A DNA stretch of 64,000 nucleotides from Actinoplanes xinjiangensis (GTDB lineage Bacteria; Actinomycetota; Actinomycetes; Mycobacteriales; Micromonosporaceae): positions 62,001-126,000 of the forward strand of contig NZ_QGGR01000002.1 of the NCBI RefSeq assembly GCF_003148685.1, given 5' to 3'. Made by a program: the position numbers and the translations under genes. Below the pieces are notes generated by a model. It saw nothing but the letters and a program-made list of their open reading frames with translations. It ran no database searches and was not told where the DNA came from. Position 1 is the stretch's first letter; every line of letters begins with the position of its first letter. This document shows positions 1-8,289 of this stretch, piece after piece.

Positions 1-663
1 CATGAACGCCAGATAGTCACCGTTGGTGATCAGTGCGGTGTCGATCCAGAACGCCGGCACGTCGACGGGGTGGGCGGGGCGTTCGTTGTCGAGCGCCCAG
101 GGCTCGGTGTCCGTACCCATGGTGAATCTGCCCGCTTCGATGAGCACCTCGCCGGAGACGGCCTGCCGGGCACGCGGTGGTGGGGGCGCCGTCAGCACCG
201 GGGCACCGGCCCGTAGCTGGTGGGTGGCCAGCATGGTCTCGTCGTGCTGCTGCTCGTGCTGGACGATCATGCCGAACGCGAACCCGCCGTCGAGCAGCCT
301 GCTCTCCGGGCCGAACCGGGTGCGGTCGAGCACGTCGAACACCTTGTCGCGGACCTGCGCGGTGTACGCACGGGCCTCGGCCGGGTCGAGCAGCGGCAAC
401 CCCGGCCGGTCGCGCCGGGAGTGCTTGAACGCGTCGTACAGCTCGTCGATGTCCTGCCGGAGCGGGTCACGGCCGCCCACGTCCCGGACCAGCCACAACT
501 CCTCCTGGTTGCCGACGTGTGCGAGGTCCCAGACGAGCGGGGACATCAACGGCGAGTGCTGCCGGGTGAGGTCGTCGTCGTCGACGGCGTCGGTGAGCAG
601 GACCGTCCGGGCCCGGGCGCGTTCCAGGTCGGCGGCGATGGACAGCCGCAGGTCGTCGGTCAT
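1..663 (-). CDS. egtB: EgtB, ergothioneine iron-dependent sulfoxide synthase (partial, 3' end outside window)
   Basis: The window edge cuts this gene; the first 221 codons are present. EgtB uses a mononuclear iron and O2 to join hercynine to gamma-glutamylcysteine in ergothioneine biosynthesis. The N-terminal DinB-type helical domain shows the three histidines expected as iron ligands: H49 (DLAHVG) and H136/H140 in an HEQQH motif. A formylglycine-generating-enzyme-like domain begins near residue 175 (EAGRFTMGTD). The ATG overlaps the stop of egtA as ATGA, so the two are probably translationally coupled. Supported by motif, length of the remaining part and neighbour. Confidence 0.93.
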   Translation of the reverse strand, partial: MTDDLRLSIAADLERARARTVLLTDAVDDDDLTRQHSPLMSPLVWDLAHVGNQEELWLVRDVGGRDPLRQDIDELYDAFKHSRRDRPGLPLLDPAEARAYTAQVRDKVFDVLDRTRFGPESRLLDGGFAFGMIVQHEQQHDETMLATHQLRAGAPVLTAPPPPRARQAVSGEVLIEAGRFTMGTDTEPWALDNERPAHPVDVPAFWIDTALITNGDYLAFM

Positions 664-1949
664 ACGGAAACGTCCTCTCGTGGTCGTCCGGGCACGGCGT
701 CCCGCAGGCGGCGGGAGACGATGCCGGTGACGGTGTCGCGGACCGGCGCGGACAGGCCGGTCCGGTCGAGGTTGCGGCAGGCCAGGTCGGCGAGGGCGGT
801 GGCGGCCCGGCGCACCGGCCGGTCGGCGAGACCGGACCGGGCGGCGGCGTGCCAGCGGCCGGCGGCCGGGGCGGCCAGCTCCCGGGCCCGATCGGTGAGC
901 GCGTCGCCGGAGAGCAGCGCCGTCAGCACCGCGGCCGGGGCGATCCACTCGTCGCCGGGTTGCGCGTCGAGGTAGCGGATCTCCAGGTAGCCGCGCGGTC
1001 GCACCGGCGGGAAGAGGGTGCCGAGGTGATATTCCAGGTCGTCGATCGTCGGCGGCCGGGTGACCGGGTCGATGATCTGCGGTGGCCGCTGCCGGCGGGG
1101 GCCGATGCGGCGCCCGCCGATCCGGCCGGAACCGGCCGGGCCGCCCTCGATGCCGCCCGCCTCGATCCAGTCGGCCATGGTCACACCGGGCCGCACGTCC
1201 CACCGGCCGTGCTCGCGCCGCACGCACAGCAGAGGCGCGTGCACCGCGTAGTGTGCCCAGCTCACCGCCGGGTCGACGGATGCGGGGACCGGGCCCGAGC
1301 GGCGGGGGTCGATACCGTGCCAGGCCGCCGTCCGGGCGGACGCCCATCCGTGCCGCGGTGAGTTGGCGAACAGGGCCAGCAGCGCCGGCCCGGCCTCGTG
1401 CAGAACGGCCCATCGGGCCGCGACCTGGTGGGTCTCCCCGGCGTCGAAGCAGACCTGGAGGCCGGCGGTGGAACCCATCATGGTGTGCCCGGCGTTGTCG
1501 AAGGCCCGGTCCATGGCCGCATAACGCGGCGCTTCCAGGATGCGGCGGGGCGCCCGGTACGGGTCCAGGCCGCGATCGCCGAGAACGATGCCCCGGCTCG
1601 CCAGCAGCCCCGCCAGGGTGTCCCGGTCGGCGGTGACCGCGGCGTGCAACTCGGCGAGCGAGCCGGCCGGCGCCGACGAGATCTCGATCTGCAGGCCCGG
1701 CTCGACGGTGACCATGCCGCCGCCGGGCAGCGGCACGGGGTGTGGATTGCCGAGGGCCGCGGGCGTGTGCACGCCCAGCGCCTCGACCAGGTCACCGGCC
1801 CGCAGGTACGCGGAAGGGTCGGCGACCGGATGCGTGGTCCACTCCAACTCGGCACCGACCTGCCGAGGCGGGCCGGTCTTGAAACAAATGCCGGTTATGT
1901 GCTCGATTGCTTCGGCGGCTCTTCGCAGAACCCGGTCAGCCGAACCCAT
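660..1949 (-). CDS. egtA: EgtA, glutamate-cysteine ligase of ergothioneine biosynthesis
   Basis: A 429-residue glutamate-cysteine ligase (GCS2-type fold) that makes gamma-glutamylcysteine, the sulfur donor used by EgtB. The N-terminal motif VGAELEWTTHPVADP (about residues 32-46) is typical of actinobacterial EgtA, and the length is normal for the family. ATG at 1949 lies just behind a GGAGG sequence with a short 3-base gap. It is first in an egtA-egtB operon; egtC and egtD would be expected beyond the left edge. Known chemistry of the family; identity inferred from motif and the egtB neighbour. Confidence 0.92.
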   Translation of the reverse strand: MGSADRVLRRAAEAIEHITGICFKTGPPRQVGAELEWTTHPVADPSAYLRAGDLVEALGVHTPAALGNPHPVPLPGGGMVTVEPGLQIEISSAPAGSLAELHAAVTADRDTLAGLLASRGIVLGDRGLDPYRAPRRILEAPRYAAMDRAFDNAGHTMMGSTAGLQVCFDAGETHQVAARWAVLHEAGPALLALFANSPRHGWASARTAAWHGIDPRRSGPVPASVDPAVSWAHYAVHAPLLCVRREHGRWDVRPGVTMADWIEAGGIEGGPAGSGRIGGRRIGPRRQRPPQIIDPVTRPPTIDDLEYHLGTLFPPVRPRGYLEIRYLDAQPGDEWIAPAAVLTALLSGDALTDRARELAAPAAGRWHAAARSGLADRPVRRAATALADLACRNLDRTGLSAPVRDTVTGIVSRRLRDAVPGRPREDVSV

Positions 1950-2064
1950 GGTCCTCCATCACTCACTGCGCGTGATCAATAGACTTCACTGCGTCCGATC
2001 CCGTTAGGACCTTACCGGCACCCTCTGACATTCGCCTCCCACCAGAGCTTCCCGGTGGATGAAG

Positions 2065-2132
2065 TTCCGGAACCGTAGCGGGGTGCCGGAACCGGTTCCG
2101 TACGTGGAAGACTCCGAACCGTTCGCGTTCGG
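2065..2132. promoter_or_regulatory. Cluster of palindromes upstream of the GH3 gene, candidate repressor operators
   Basis: The 203-base gap between divergent egtA and the GH3 gene holds a perfect 14-base palindrome CGGAACCGGTTCCG at 2087-2100, a related TTCCGGAA at 2065-2072, and an interrupted palindrome CCGAAC-N7-GTTCGG at 2114-2132, just before the GGAG ribosome site at 2143. Sugar-hydrolase genes in actinobacteria are commonly controlled by LacI-type repressors at such palindromes, but no LacI gene lies nearby. Palindromes are seen; the role is inferred. Confidence 0.45.
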
Positions 2133-2152
2133 CAGACCCATCGGAGAAACTC

Positions 2153-4399
2153 ATGCCCTTGCCATATCAGGACTCCTCGCTCCCGGTGCGAGAGCGTGTC
2201 GAGGATCTGCTGGGCCGGATGACTCTTCCCGAGAAGGTCGGCCAGATGCTCCAGCTCGACGCCCGCCAGGACATCGGCGAGATCGTCCTGGACAAGCTGG
2301 CCGGATCGATCCTGCACACCTCCCCCGCCAAGCTCGTCGAGGCCGCCGAACTGGTCGCCCGGACCCGGCTGCGGATCCCGCTGATCACCGCCGAGGACTG
2401 CATCCACGGGCACGCCTTCTGGCCCGGTGCCACGGTCTTCCCCACGCAACTCGCGATGGCCGCCAGCTGGGACGCCACGCTGGTCGAGCGGGTCGCCCGG
2501 GCCACCGCCGTGGAGGCCGCCGCCACCGGCGTGCACTGGACCTTCTCGCCGGTGCTGTGCATCGCCCGCGACCTGCGGTGGGGCCGGGTGGACGAGACGT
2601 TCGGCGAGGACCCGTACCTGATCTCCGAACTCGGCGCCGCCATGATCCGCGGCTACCAGGGTGCGGGTCTCACCGACCCGACCGCGATCCTGGCCACCGC
2701 CAAGCACTTCGCCGGATACTCCGAGACCCAGGGCGGCCGCGACGCCAGCGAGGCCGACATCAGCCGGCGCAAGCTGCGCTCCTGGTTCCTGCCGCCGTTC
2801 GAGCGGGCCGCCGCCGAAGGGTGCCGGGTCTTCATGCTCGGCTACCAGTCGATGGACGGGGTGCCGATCACGGCCAACAAGTGGCTGCTCAACGACGTAC
2901 TCAAGGAGGAGTGGGGCTTCGCCGGCACCCTCGTCACCGACTGGGACAACGTCGGCCGGATGGTGTGGGAGCAGAAGGTCTGCGCCGACTACGCCGAGGC
3001 CGCGGCGGTCGCCGTCAAGGCCGGCAACGACGTGATCATGACGACGCCCGCCTTCTTCGACGGCGCCCAGGAGGCGATCCGGCGCGGGCTTCTCGTCGAG
3101 GAGGACATCGACGCGGCGGTACGCCGGATCCTGCGCCTGAAGTTCGAGCTGGGCCTCTTCGAGAACCCCCGCACCCCGGACGCCACCCGGCAGGCGGCGG
3201 TGATCGGCAGCCCCGCGCACACCGCCCTCAACCTGGAGATCGCCCGCCGGTCGCTGGTCCTGCTGCGCAACGACGGTGTCCTGCCCCTGCCGGCCTCGCC
3301 CTCCGGCCCGTCGAAGCGCATCGCGCTGCTCGGCCCCAACGCCGACGACGTGTCCGCGCAGCTCGGTGACTGGGCCGGCGACTCCGGCCAAGTCGACTGG
3401 ATGCCCGGCGGCCACCCGCGGGAACTCACCTCCACCGTCCTCGACGGTCTGCGTGATCTGCTGCCCGGCGGCTGGGAGCTCGACTTCGACCCGGCCGTCG
3501 AGATCGAGGAACTCGTGCCCGACCCGGAGGGCGAGACGTTCCCCGACGGCCAGCCCCGCCCCCCGATCTCGGTGGGCGTCCCCGCCGACCCGGCCCGCCT
3601 CGCCGCCGCCACGGCCACCGCGGCCGCCGCCGACTACGCGATCGTGGTCGTCGGTGACACCGTCAACCTCAATGGCGAGCACAAGTCCACCGCCACCCTC
3701 GAACTCCAGGGCGGCCAGATCGCGCTGCTCGACGCGGTCGCCGCCACCGGCACCCCGATGATCGTCGTGCTGATCGACGGCAAACCGCACGCGCTGCCGG
3801 AGTCGGCGCTCGGCGCGGCCGCGATCGTGCAGGCCTTCAACCCCGGTATGCGCGGTGGACAGGCCGTCGCCGAACTGCTCCTCGGGCTGATCGAGCCGAC
3901 CGGGCGCATGCCGATCTCGGCGGCCCGGCACGCCGGACAGCAGCCGGTCTTCTACAACCAGACCCGCGGCCAGCACGGCTCGCGGTACGCGGACCTCACC
4001 CAGGACCCGCTGTTCGCCTTCGGTGAGGGGCTCAGCTACACCACCGTCACCTACGACGGGCTCAGCATCGAGGAACCGGACGTGGCCACCGACGGGGTCG
4101 TCCGGGCCACCGTGCGGCTCAGCAACACCGGGACGCGGCCGGCACTGGAGACCGTCCAGGTCTACGTCAGCGACCTGGTCACCAGCGTCACCTGGGCGAG
4201 CCGTGAGCTGAAGACGTACCGGCAGGTCACCGTGCCCGCGGGCGAGAGCGTCACGGTCGCCGTCGAGCTGGCGGCCGCGGACTGCACGCTCGTCGACGCC
4301 GACGGGAAGCGGGTCGTCGAGGCCGGCGACTTCGAGCTGCTGGTCGGGCCCAGCTCCCGGCCGTCGGCGCTGCTGGCCGCCAAGTTCCGGATCAGCTGA
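2153..4399 (+). CDS. Glycoside hydrolase family 3 protein (beta-glucosidase-like)
   Basis: A 748-residue GH3 enzyme expected to hydrolyse beta-glucosides or beta-xylosides. The N-terminal barrel contains KHFAGY (184-189), GGRD (194-197) and the nucleophile motif VTDWDN with D263 where the family aspartate sits. The C-terminal sandwich domain has a GE pair at 508-509 (NGEHKS), the likely acid/base region although the usual following D-R is replaced by K-S. A fibronectin-III-like domain fills the last 80-100 residues. There is no signal peptide, so it should act in the cytoplasm on imported oligosaccharides. GGAG lies 7 bases upstream of the ATG. Stand-alone, with no transporter beside it; exact substrate cannot be read from sequence. 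Confidence 0.93.
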   Translation: MPLPYQDSSLPVRERVEDLLGRMTLPEKVGQMLQLDARQDIGEIVLDKLAGSILHTSPAKLVEAAELVARTRLRIPLITAEDCIHGHAFWPGATVFPTQLAMAASWDATLVERVARATAVEAAATGVHWTFSPVLCIARDLRWGRVDETFGEDPYLISELGAAMIRGYQGAGLTDPTAILATAKHFAGYSETQGGRDASEADISRRKLRSWFLPPFERAAAEGCRVFMLGYQSMDGVPITANKWLLNDVLKEEWGFAGTLVTDWDNVGRMVWEQKVCADYAEAAAVAVKAGNDVIMTTPAFFDGAQEAIRRGLLVEEDIDAAVRRILRLKFELGLFENPRTPDATRQAAVIGSPAHTALNLEIARRSLVLLRNDGVLPLPASPSGPSKRIALLGPNADDVSAQLGDWAGDSGQVDWMPGGHPRELTSTVLDGLRDLLPGGWELDFDPAVEIEELVPDPEGETFPDGQPRPPISVGVPADPARLAAATATAAAADYAIVVVGDTVNLNGEHKSTATLELQGGQIALLDAVAATGTPMIVVLIDGKPHALPESALGAAAIVQAFNPGMRGGQAVAELLLGLIEPTGRMPISAARHAGQQPVFYNQTRGQHGSRYADLTQDPLFAFGEGLSYTTVTYDGLSIEEPDVATDGVVRATVRLSNTGTRPALETVQVYVSDLVTSVTWASRELKTYRQVTVPAGESVTVAVELAAADCTLVDADGKRVVEAGDFELLVGPSSRPSALLAAKFRIS

Positions 4400-4419
4400 C
4401 CGGGAAGCTTCTCAGAGTC

Positions 4420-4453
4420 GCGGTCCCCCGGGGGGAGTTCTTCAGGGGACCGC
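4420..4453. terminator. Hairpin between convergent GH3 and HxlR genes
   Basis: Nine-base arms GCGGTCCCC (4420-4428) and GGGGACCGC (4445-4453) form a hairpin in the 66-base gap between two convergent genes, suitable as a shared bidirectional terminator. No clear T run follows, which is common in high-GC actinobacteria. Confidence 0.5.
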
Positions 4454-4465
4454 TGGGGAGTTTCC

Positions 4466-5140
4466 TCAGGGGCGGGGGACCGCTGCGAACGCGAACTGCC
4501 GGAACCATGCGGGTACGGCGCGGCGCAGGTCCTCCGGCCCCTGGAACGCCAGCTCACCGGACCGCAGGCCGGACGCCCACGTACGCTCGCCCCGCCACAC
4601 GTCGGTCAGGCAGCGCAGGTCGGCGGTCACCAGCACGTCCACGTCGTGACCGGGGTCGACGTCACAGATGTCGGCCTCGCTCGGCGTGATCACCAGCCAC
4701 CAGTCCCGTACCTTCGCCGGCGCCGACGGGAACCGGAACTGCAGGACCGTGCGGCGGGCCGGCACCGCCCCGTGATCGACCGACCGGTGCATGTCCCACA
4801 GCAGCAGCTTCGGATCCAGATCACGGTCACCCAGCTCGGGGATCCAGCGGGTCCCCCACGCACCCAGTGCCACCACGATCGGCTGCAACTCCCGGCCCGC
4901 GGCGGTCAACTCGTACTCCACCTCGGTGCCCGACTCGCGGCGCTCCACCACCCCGGCCGCATTGAGCTGCTGCAACCGCCGGGACAGCAGCGTCGGCGAC
5001 ATCCGCGGCAGCCCGCGCCGCAGATCGTTGAACCGGCGGCTCCCGGCGATCAGCTCCCGGATCACCAGCATCGTCCAGCGCTCGTCGAGCAGTTCCATCG
5101 CCTTCGCAACCGGACAGAACTGCCCGTAGGTGGCACCCAT
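4466..5140 (-). CDS. HxlR-family winged-helix regulator with C-terminal SCP2-like domain
   Basis: A 224-residue protein. Residues 1-100 form an HxlR winged helix: conserved Cys9 in GQFCPVAKAMELL, the helix-turn-helix segment SRRFNDLRRGLPRMSPTLLS, and the wing VVERRESGTEVEYELT. The remaining part resembles the SCP2-like sterol/lipid-binding module attached to some actinobacterial HxlR proteins. Start chosen at 5140 because AAGGAG lies just upstream and the HxlR domain begins there; the much longer frame continuing to 6406 crosses the divergent gene and a repeat array and is not credible. Divergent from a methyltransferase, with a palindrome between them: a likely regulator-target pair. HxlR proteins often sense electrophiles or oxidants through the conserved cysteine. 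Confidence 0.88.
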   Translation of the reverse strand: MGATYGQFCPVAKAMELLDERWTMLVIRELIAGSRRFNDLRRGLPRMSPTLLSRRLQQLNAAGVVERRESGTEVEYELTAAGRELQPIVVALGAWGTRWIPELGDRDLDPKLLLWDMHRSVDHGAVPARRTVLQFRFPSAPAKVRDWWLVITPSEADICDVDPGHDVDVLVTADLRCLTDVWRGERTWASGLRSGELAFQGPEDLRRAVPAWFRQFAFAAVPRP

Positions 5141-5160
5141 ACGGTGGTCTCCTTCCCCCG

Positions 5161-5175
5161 GTACACATCGTGTAC
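5161..5175. promoter_or_regulatory. Candidate HxlR operator (GTACAC-ATC-GTGTAC)
   Basis: A perfect palindrome with 6-base arms and a 3-base spacer sits 20 bases before the HxlR start and about 25 bases upstream of a TACTGT -10 element (5200-5205) for the methyltransferase. The -10 is only 7 bases from that gene's ATG, implying a leaderless transcript. Position between divergent genes and GTAC-type arms fit an HxlR-family site that controls both directions. Palindrome is seen, binding is inferred. Confidence 0.6.
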
Positions 5176-5212
5176 TAGGCCTGGCCCGCCGCGGATCCCT
5201 ACTGTCGGTCAC

Positions 5213-6010
5213 ATGACGACAACCGTGAAAACCAAGCACCGGGCCATGTGGGCCTCCGGCGACTATCCAGCCGTCGCCTCCGACTTGGTCGCGCCGCTCG
5301 GGCCGGCACTCGTGCAGGCCGCCGGTATCGGCCCCGGACAGAAGGTCCTCGACGTCGGCGCCGGCACCGGCAACGCCGCGATCCCCGCCGCCCGGACCGG
5401 CGCCACCGTCACCGCCAGCGATCTCACCCCCGAACTGCTGGCCGTCGGCGAGAAGAACTCCCACGTCAACCTGACCTGGACCGAAGCCGACGCCGAGGAC
5501 CTGCCGTTCGAGACCGGCGCCTTCGACACGGTGATCTCGTGCATCGGCGTCATGTTCGCCCCGTTCCACACCGCCGCCGCCGCGGAACTGCTCCGGGTGT
5601 GCCGTCCCGGCGGAACCATCGGCCTGGCCAACTGGACCCCGGAAGGCTTCATCGGACAGATGTTCGCGACCATGAAGCCGTACGCCGCCCCGCCCCCGCC
5701 CGGCGCCCAGCCGCCGCCGCTGTGGGGCGACCCCGCCCACCTGGCGTCCCTCTTCGGTGACGGTGTCACCGACGTGTCCGTGGAACGCCGCACCCTGCAC
5801 GTCGAACACTTCCGCACGGCCGTCGACTTCCGCGACTACTTCAAAGCCAACTACGGCCCGACGATCGCGGTGTACCGCAACATCGCCGACGACCCGGCCC
5901 GGGTCGCCACCCTGGACGCCGAACTCCTCGCCCTGGTTGAACGCCACGATCTCGGTGGTGGCGCCATGAACTGGGAATATCTGCTCTACATCGCCCGTCG
6001 GGCGGGCTGA
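5213..6010 (+). CDS. Class I SAM-dependent methyltransferase
   Basis: A 265-residue methyltransferase of the UbiE/Methyltransf_11 type. The SAM-binding glycine motif VLDVGAGTGNAA lies near residues 44-55, followed by an acidic residue at the end of the second strand (TASDLTPELL) and motif IV (FDTVISCIGVMFAP). The substrate is unknown; a proline-rich loop around residue 160 (APPPPGAQPPP) is unusual. ATG at 5213 was chosen over an upstream in-frame extension because the protein aligns from here and a -10-like TACTGT lies 7 bases upstream. Divergently paired with the HxlR gene, so expression is probably induced by that regulator's ligand. Confidence 0.88.
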   Translation: MTTTVKTKHRAMWASGDYPAVASDLVAPLGPALVQAAGIGPGQKVLDVGAGTGNAAIPAARTGATVTASDLTPELLAVGEKNSHVNLTWTEADAEDLPFETGAFDTVISCIGVMFAPFHTAAAAELLRVCRPGGTIGLANWTPEGFIGQMFATMKPYAAPPPPGAQPPPLWGDPAHLASLFGDGVTDVSVERRTLHVEHFRTAVDFRDYFKANYGPTIAVYRNIADDPARVATLDAELLALVERHDLGGGAMNWEYLLYIARRAG

Positions 6011-6065
6011 TCCGGCGGCTGCTCCGGTCCTCCCGCCGGCAGCGCCGCGGTTTCGCTCGCCGGTG

Positions 6066-6245
6066 CCATCGCCGTTCCGTTCGCGGCCCCCACCGCCCTT
6101 TCGCGCGGCCTCCACCGCCAGTCCGCGCGCCCCCGCCATTCCCCGCGGCCCCCACCGCCATTTCGCGCGGCCTCCACCGCCGTTCCGCGCCCCCGCCATT
6201 CCCCGCGGCCCCCACCGCCAGTTCGCGTGGCCTCCACAGCCGTTC
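6066..6245. repeat. 60-base tandem repeat, about three copies
   Basis: Two near-identical 60-base copies begin at 6126 and 6186 (each starting CGCGCCCCCGCCATTCC), preceded by a more diverged copy from about 6066. The array fills most of the 271-base gap between convergent methyltransferase and acetyltransferase genes. The period is a multiple of three, so long open frames run through it on both strands, but their composition (runs of Gly-Arg-Trp or Pro) looks non-coding. No clear terminator was seen besides possible secondary structure of the repeats. Confidence 0.85.
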
Positions 6246-6281
6246 CGCGCGGGTTCCCGGGGCCGGCGTGGTTGTGCGGGT

Positions 6282-7238
6282 TCAGCGACGGCGTGCGGCG
6301 GCCACTCGCCGGGTCGTGAATCCCAGCCCCGAGTAGGTGGCCAGAGCCGCCGTGTTCCAGTAGTCCACGAGCAGTGCCACCCGCTCCCGGCCGGCCAGCA
6401 GCTCATCGGCCACGAAGGCGCAGATGGCCGTCCCGAGACCCCGCCCCCGCGCCGACGGGCGGGTGGTCACCCCGGACATGAACCCGATCTCCGGCGTCGA
6501 CCACGCCTCGGCGGCCACCGTGAGCAGTTCCCCGTCGGCACCACGGATGCCCGCCCACCGGTGCACTCCCGGGTGCCCCGGCCAGGCGTAGGACTCCGGA
6601 TAGGCCTCCTGGATCATCTCGGTCACCTCGGGCCAGGTCTCTATCCCGAGCCAGAACGGGCCCGAGAACTCGCCCGGCGCCGTCTCACGCCGCCGACCCG
6701 GTGTCACGCCTCCGCCCGACGCAGTCTCACGCCGCCGATCCGGTGTCACGCCTCCGTCCGCCGCCGGCCCCGGCCCACCCGGCCTCAAGTCACCGCCGGT
6801 CAGTACGCCACCGTCGCCCAGACCCACATCCGCGCGGCGGCCCAGACCGAGGCCGTGGGATTCGTCCGAGTCGACGTCGGAGTGCCCGCCCCGGTTCACG
6901 CCGCCGGGTCGATCCGCGTCCATGCCGCCGCGCTGGACCGGCTGGGTGGTCTCCATCCAGGCGAACGTGGCGCTGACCTCCAACTCCGGGATCCGCGCGA
7001 CGATTTCGGTGACCAGTTCCTCCGTACCGAATGGCCGGAAGGTCTCCCCGGTCTCGCCCAGCACCTGCCGCAGAAGCCCGGCCACCGCCTCCGGCTCGCC
7101 GTTGATCACGAGCCGGTCCCAGTGCGACAGGTCCGCGCACGCCACGACCACCGCGTCCGTCCGCCGCCAGACCCGGGCACCCGGCGCCCGCAACGCCCAT
7201 CGAACCAACGGATCCCGGTCAGGAGCGATCTCGATCAT
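6282..7238 (-). CDS. GNAT-family N-acetyltransferase with repeat-containing linker
   Basis: A 318-residue protein. The C-terminal 110 residues carry an acetyl-CoA-binding GNAT motif (RPSARGRGLGTAICAF) and the end motif VDYWNTAALATYSGLGF. The N-terminal 110 residues form a less typical, possibly degenerate acetyltransferase half. A Gly/Arg/Asp-rich linker joins them and holds a 14-residue duplicated unit (around residues 158-185, GGVTPxRRRETA) that matches a 42-base DNA repeat. Start is uncertain: ATG 7238 is used; ATG 7289 is possible and neither has a strong ribosome site. Substrate unknown. Confidence 0.78.
   Translation of the reverse strand: MIEIAPDRDPLVRWALRAPGARVWRRTDAVVVACADLSHWDRLVINGEPEAVAGLLRQVLGETGETFRPFGTEELVTEIVARIPELEVSATFAWMETTQPVQRGGMDADRPGGVNRGGHSDVDSDESHGLGLGRRADVGLGDGGVLTGGDLRPGGPGPAADGGVTPDRRRETASGGGVTPGRRRETAPGEFSGPFWLGIETWPEVTEMIQEAYPESYAWPGHPGVHRWAGIRGADGELLTVAAEAWSTPEIGFMSGVTTRPSARGRGLGTAICAFVADELLAGRERVALLVDYWNTAALATYSGLGFTTRRVAAARRR
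6682..6765. repeat. 42-base in-frame tandem duplication inside the GNAT gene
   Basis: Two copies of a 42-base unit (starting GTCTCACGCCGCC at 6682 and 6724) encode two 14-residue copies in the inter-domain linker. The period keeps the reading frame. Confidence 0.8.
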
Positions 7239-7299
7239 GGCCACATGCTGCCATTGGAGCTTTTCCCGACCGTTGACCCCGTCTGCCATCCTCGGACCG

Positions 7300-8199
7300 A
7301 TGCCGAAGCGCCCCGTTCTCCCCGACTGGCTGACGATCACCTTCCGCCGCCGGCGTCAGGCCGATCAGCCCGGCCCGGCCGGGCCTCGATCCGGTCCGAC
7401 CGGAGACGCGTTTTCCGGCCCGCGCTCCACGCCCTCCACCGCGGCCGCTTCATCCACCGCGGCCTCGGCGTCGGGTCCGCATGTTCCGGACCACGGCGAT
7501 CGGTCTCGGCGGGCCCGGCTGCGGGCGTTGCTCTCCTGGCGACGGGTACGCCGTCTGACGGTGGCGGGCACCGTGGGCGGTGTCGTCGCGGTTGTCGTCG
7601 CTCTGGGCTGCGCTCATTGGGTGCAGTCTTCCGCCGACGGTCACATCTATGACGTGGCCTCGGTACCCGCCGCCCCGGTGGCGCTGGTCCTCGGCGCCCA
7701 GGTCAACGACGACGGCCAGCCTTCGGCGTTCCTGGCCGCGCGTTTGGAGATCGCCCGCCGGCTCCTGGAGGCCGGCAAGGTGAAGGCGATCCTGGTCTCC
7801 GGCGACCACGGTCGGTGGACCTACGACGAACCGGGCGCGATGCAGTCCTGGCTGGTGGCCCGTGGGGTGCCCGCCGACCGGGTCGTCCTCGACCATGCCG
7901 GCTTCGACACCTACGACTCCTGCGTCCGCGCCAGCAAGATCTTCGGCGTGCATCAGGCGATCGTCGTGACCCAGGCCTTCCACCTCCCCCGGGCGGTGAC
8001 CCTCTGCCGCGAACAGGGCATCGACGCCACCGGTGTCGGCGACGACAGCGTCCGTATCTACGAGGCGATGTGGCTGCGCGGCGAGGTCCGCGAGTACGGT
8101 GCCGCCGTCAAGGCCGCGACGGACGTCCTGACCTCCCGTGACCCGATCTTCCTGGGACCGCACGAGACCGGCGTGGAGGAAGCCGTCCGCCGCGGCTGA
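7300..8199 (+). CDS. YdcF/SanA-family (DUF218) membrane-anchored protein
   Basis: A 299-residue protein. After a disordered, Pro/Ser-rich cytoplasmic N-terminus and a basic patch (RRVRR, about 81-85) comes one transmembrane segment at about 87-108. The DUF218 domain follows with family motifs: VALVLGAQVNDDGQPSAFL, AILVSGDHG, DHAGFDTYDSCVRA and VVTQAFHLPRA. SanA/YdcF proteins are linked to envelope permeability and drug tolerance; the reaction is unknown. The ATG at 7300 lies inside the divergent gap to the acetyltransferase. The long N-terminus is atypical, so a later start cannot be excluded. Confidence 0.87.
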   Translation: MPKRPVLPDWLTITFRRRRQADQPGPAGPRSGPTGDAFSGPRSTPSTAAASSTAASASGPHVPDHGDRSRRARLRALLSWRRVRRLTVAGTVGGVVAVVVALGCAHWVQSSADGHIYDVASVPAAPVALVLGAQVNDDGQPSAFLAARLEIARRLLEAGKVKAILVSGDHGRWTYDEPGAMQSWLVARGVPADRVVLDHAGFDTYDSCVRASKIFGVHQAIVVTQAFHLPRAVTLCREQGIDATGVGDDSVRIYEAMWLRGEVREYGAAVKAATDVLTSRDPIFLGPHETGVEEAVRRG

Positions 8200-8289
8200 C
8201 AGATCCCCGCCGTCGGCCCTCACGCTGCACACTTCGACGGAAGTGGCCCGCAACGGGATTCCACCGCTGCGAGCCGCGACGAGGCGCTG

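Noticed and set aside
2012..3976. 654-codon frame opposite the GH3 gene
   Set aside because: Mirror of a real GH3 gene; Gly/Asp/Val-rich composition typical of antisense frames in GC-rich DNA.
4466..6406. 646-codon minus-strand frame
   Set aside because: Only the last 224 codons (from 5140) match an HxlR regulator; the rest is the reverse of the methyltransferase gene plus a 60-base repeat.
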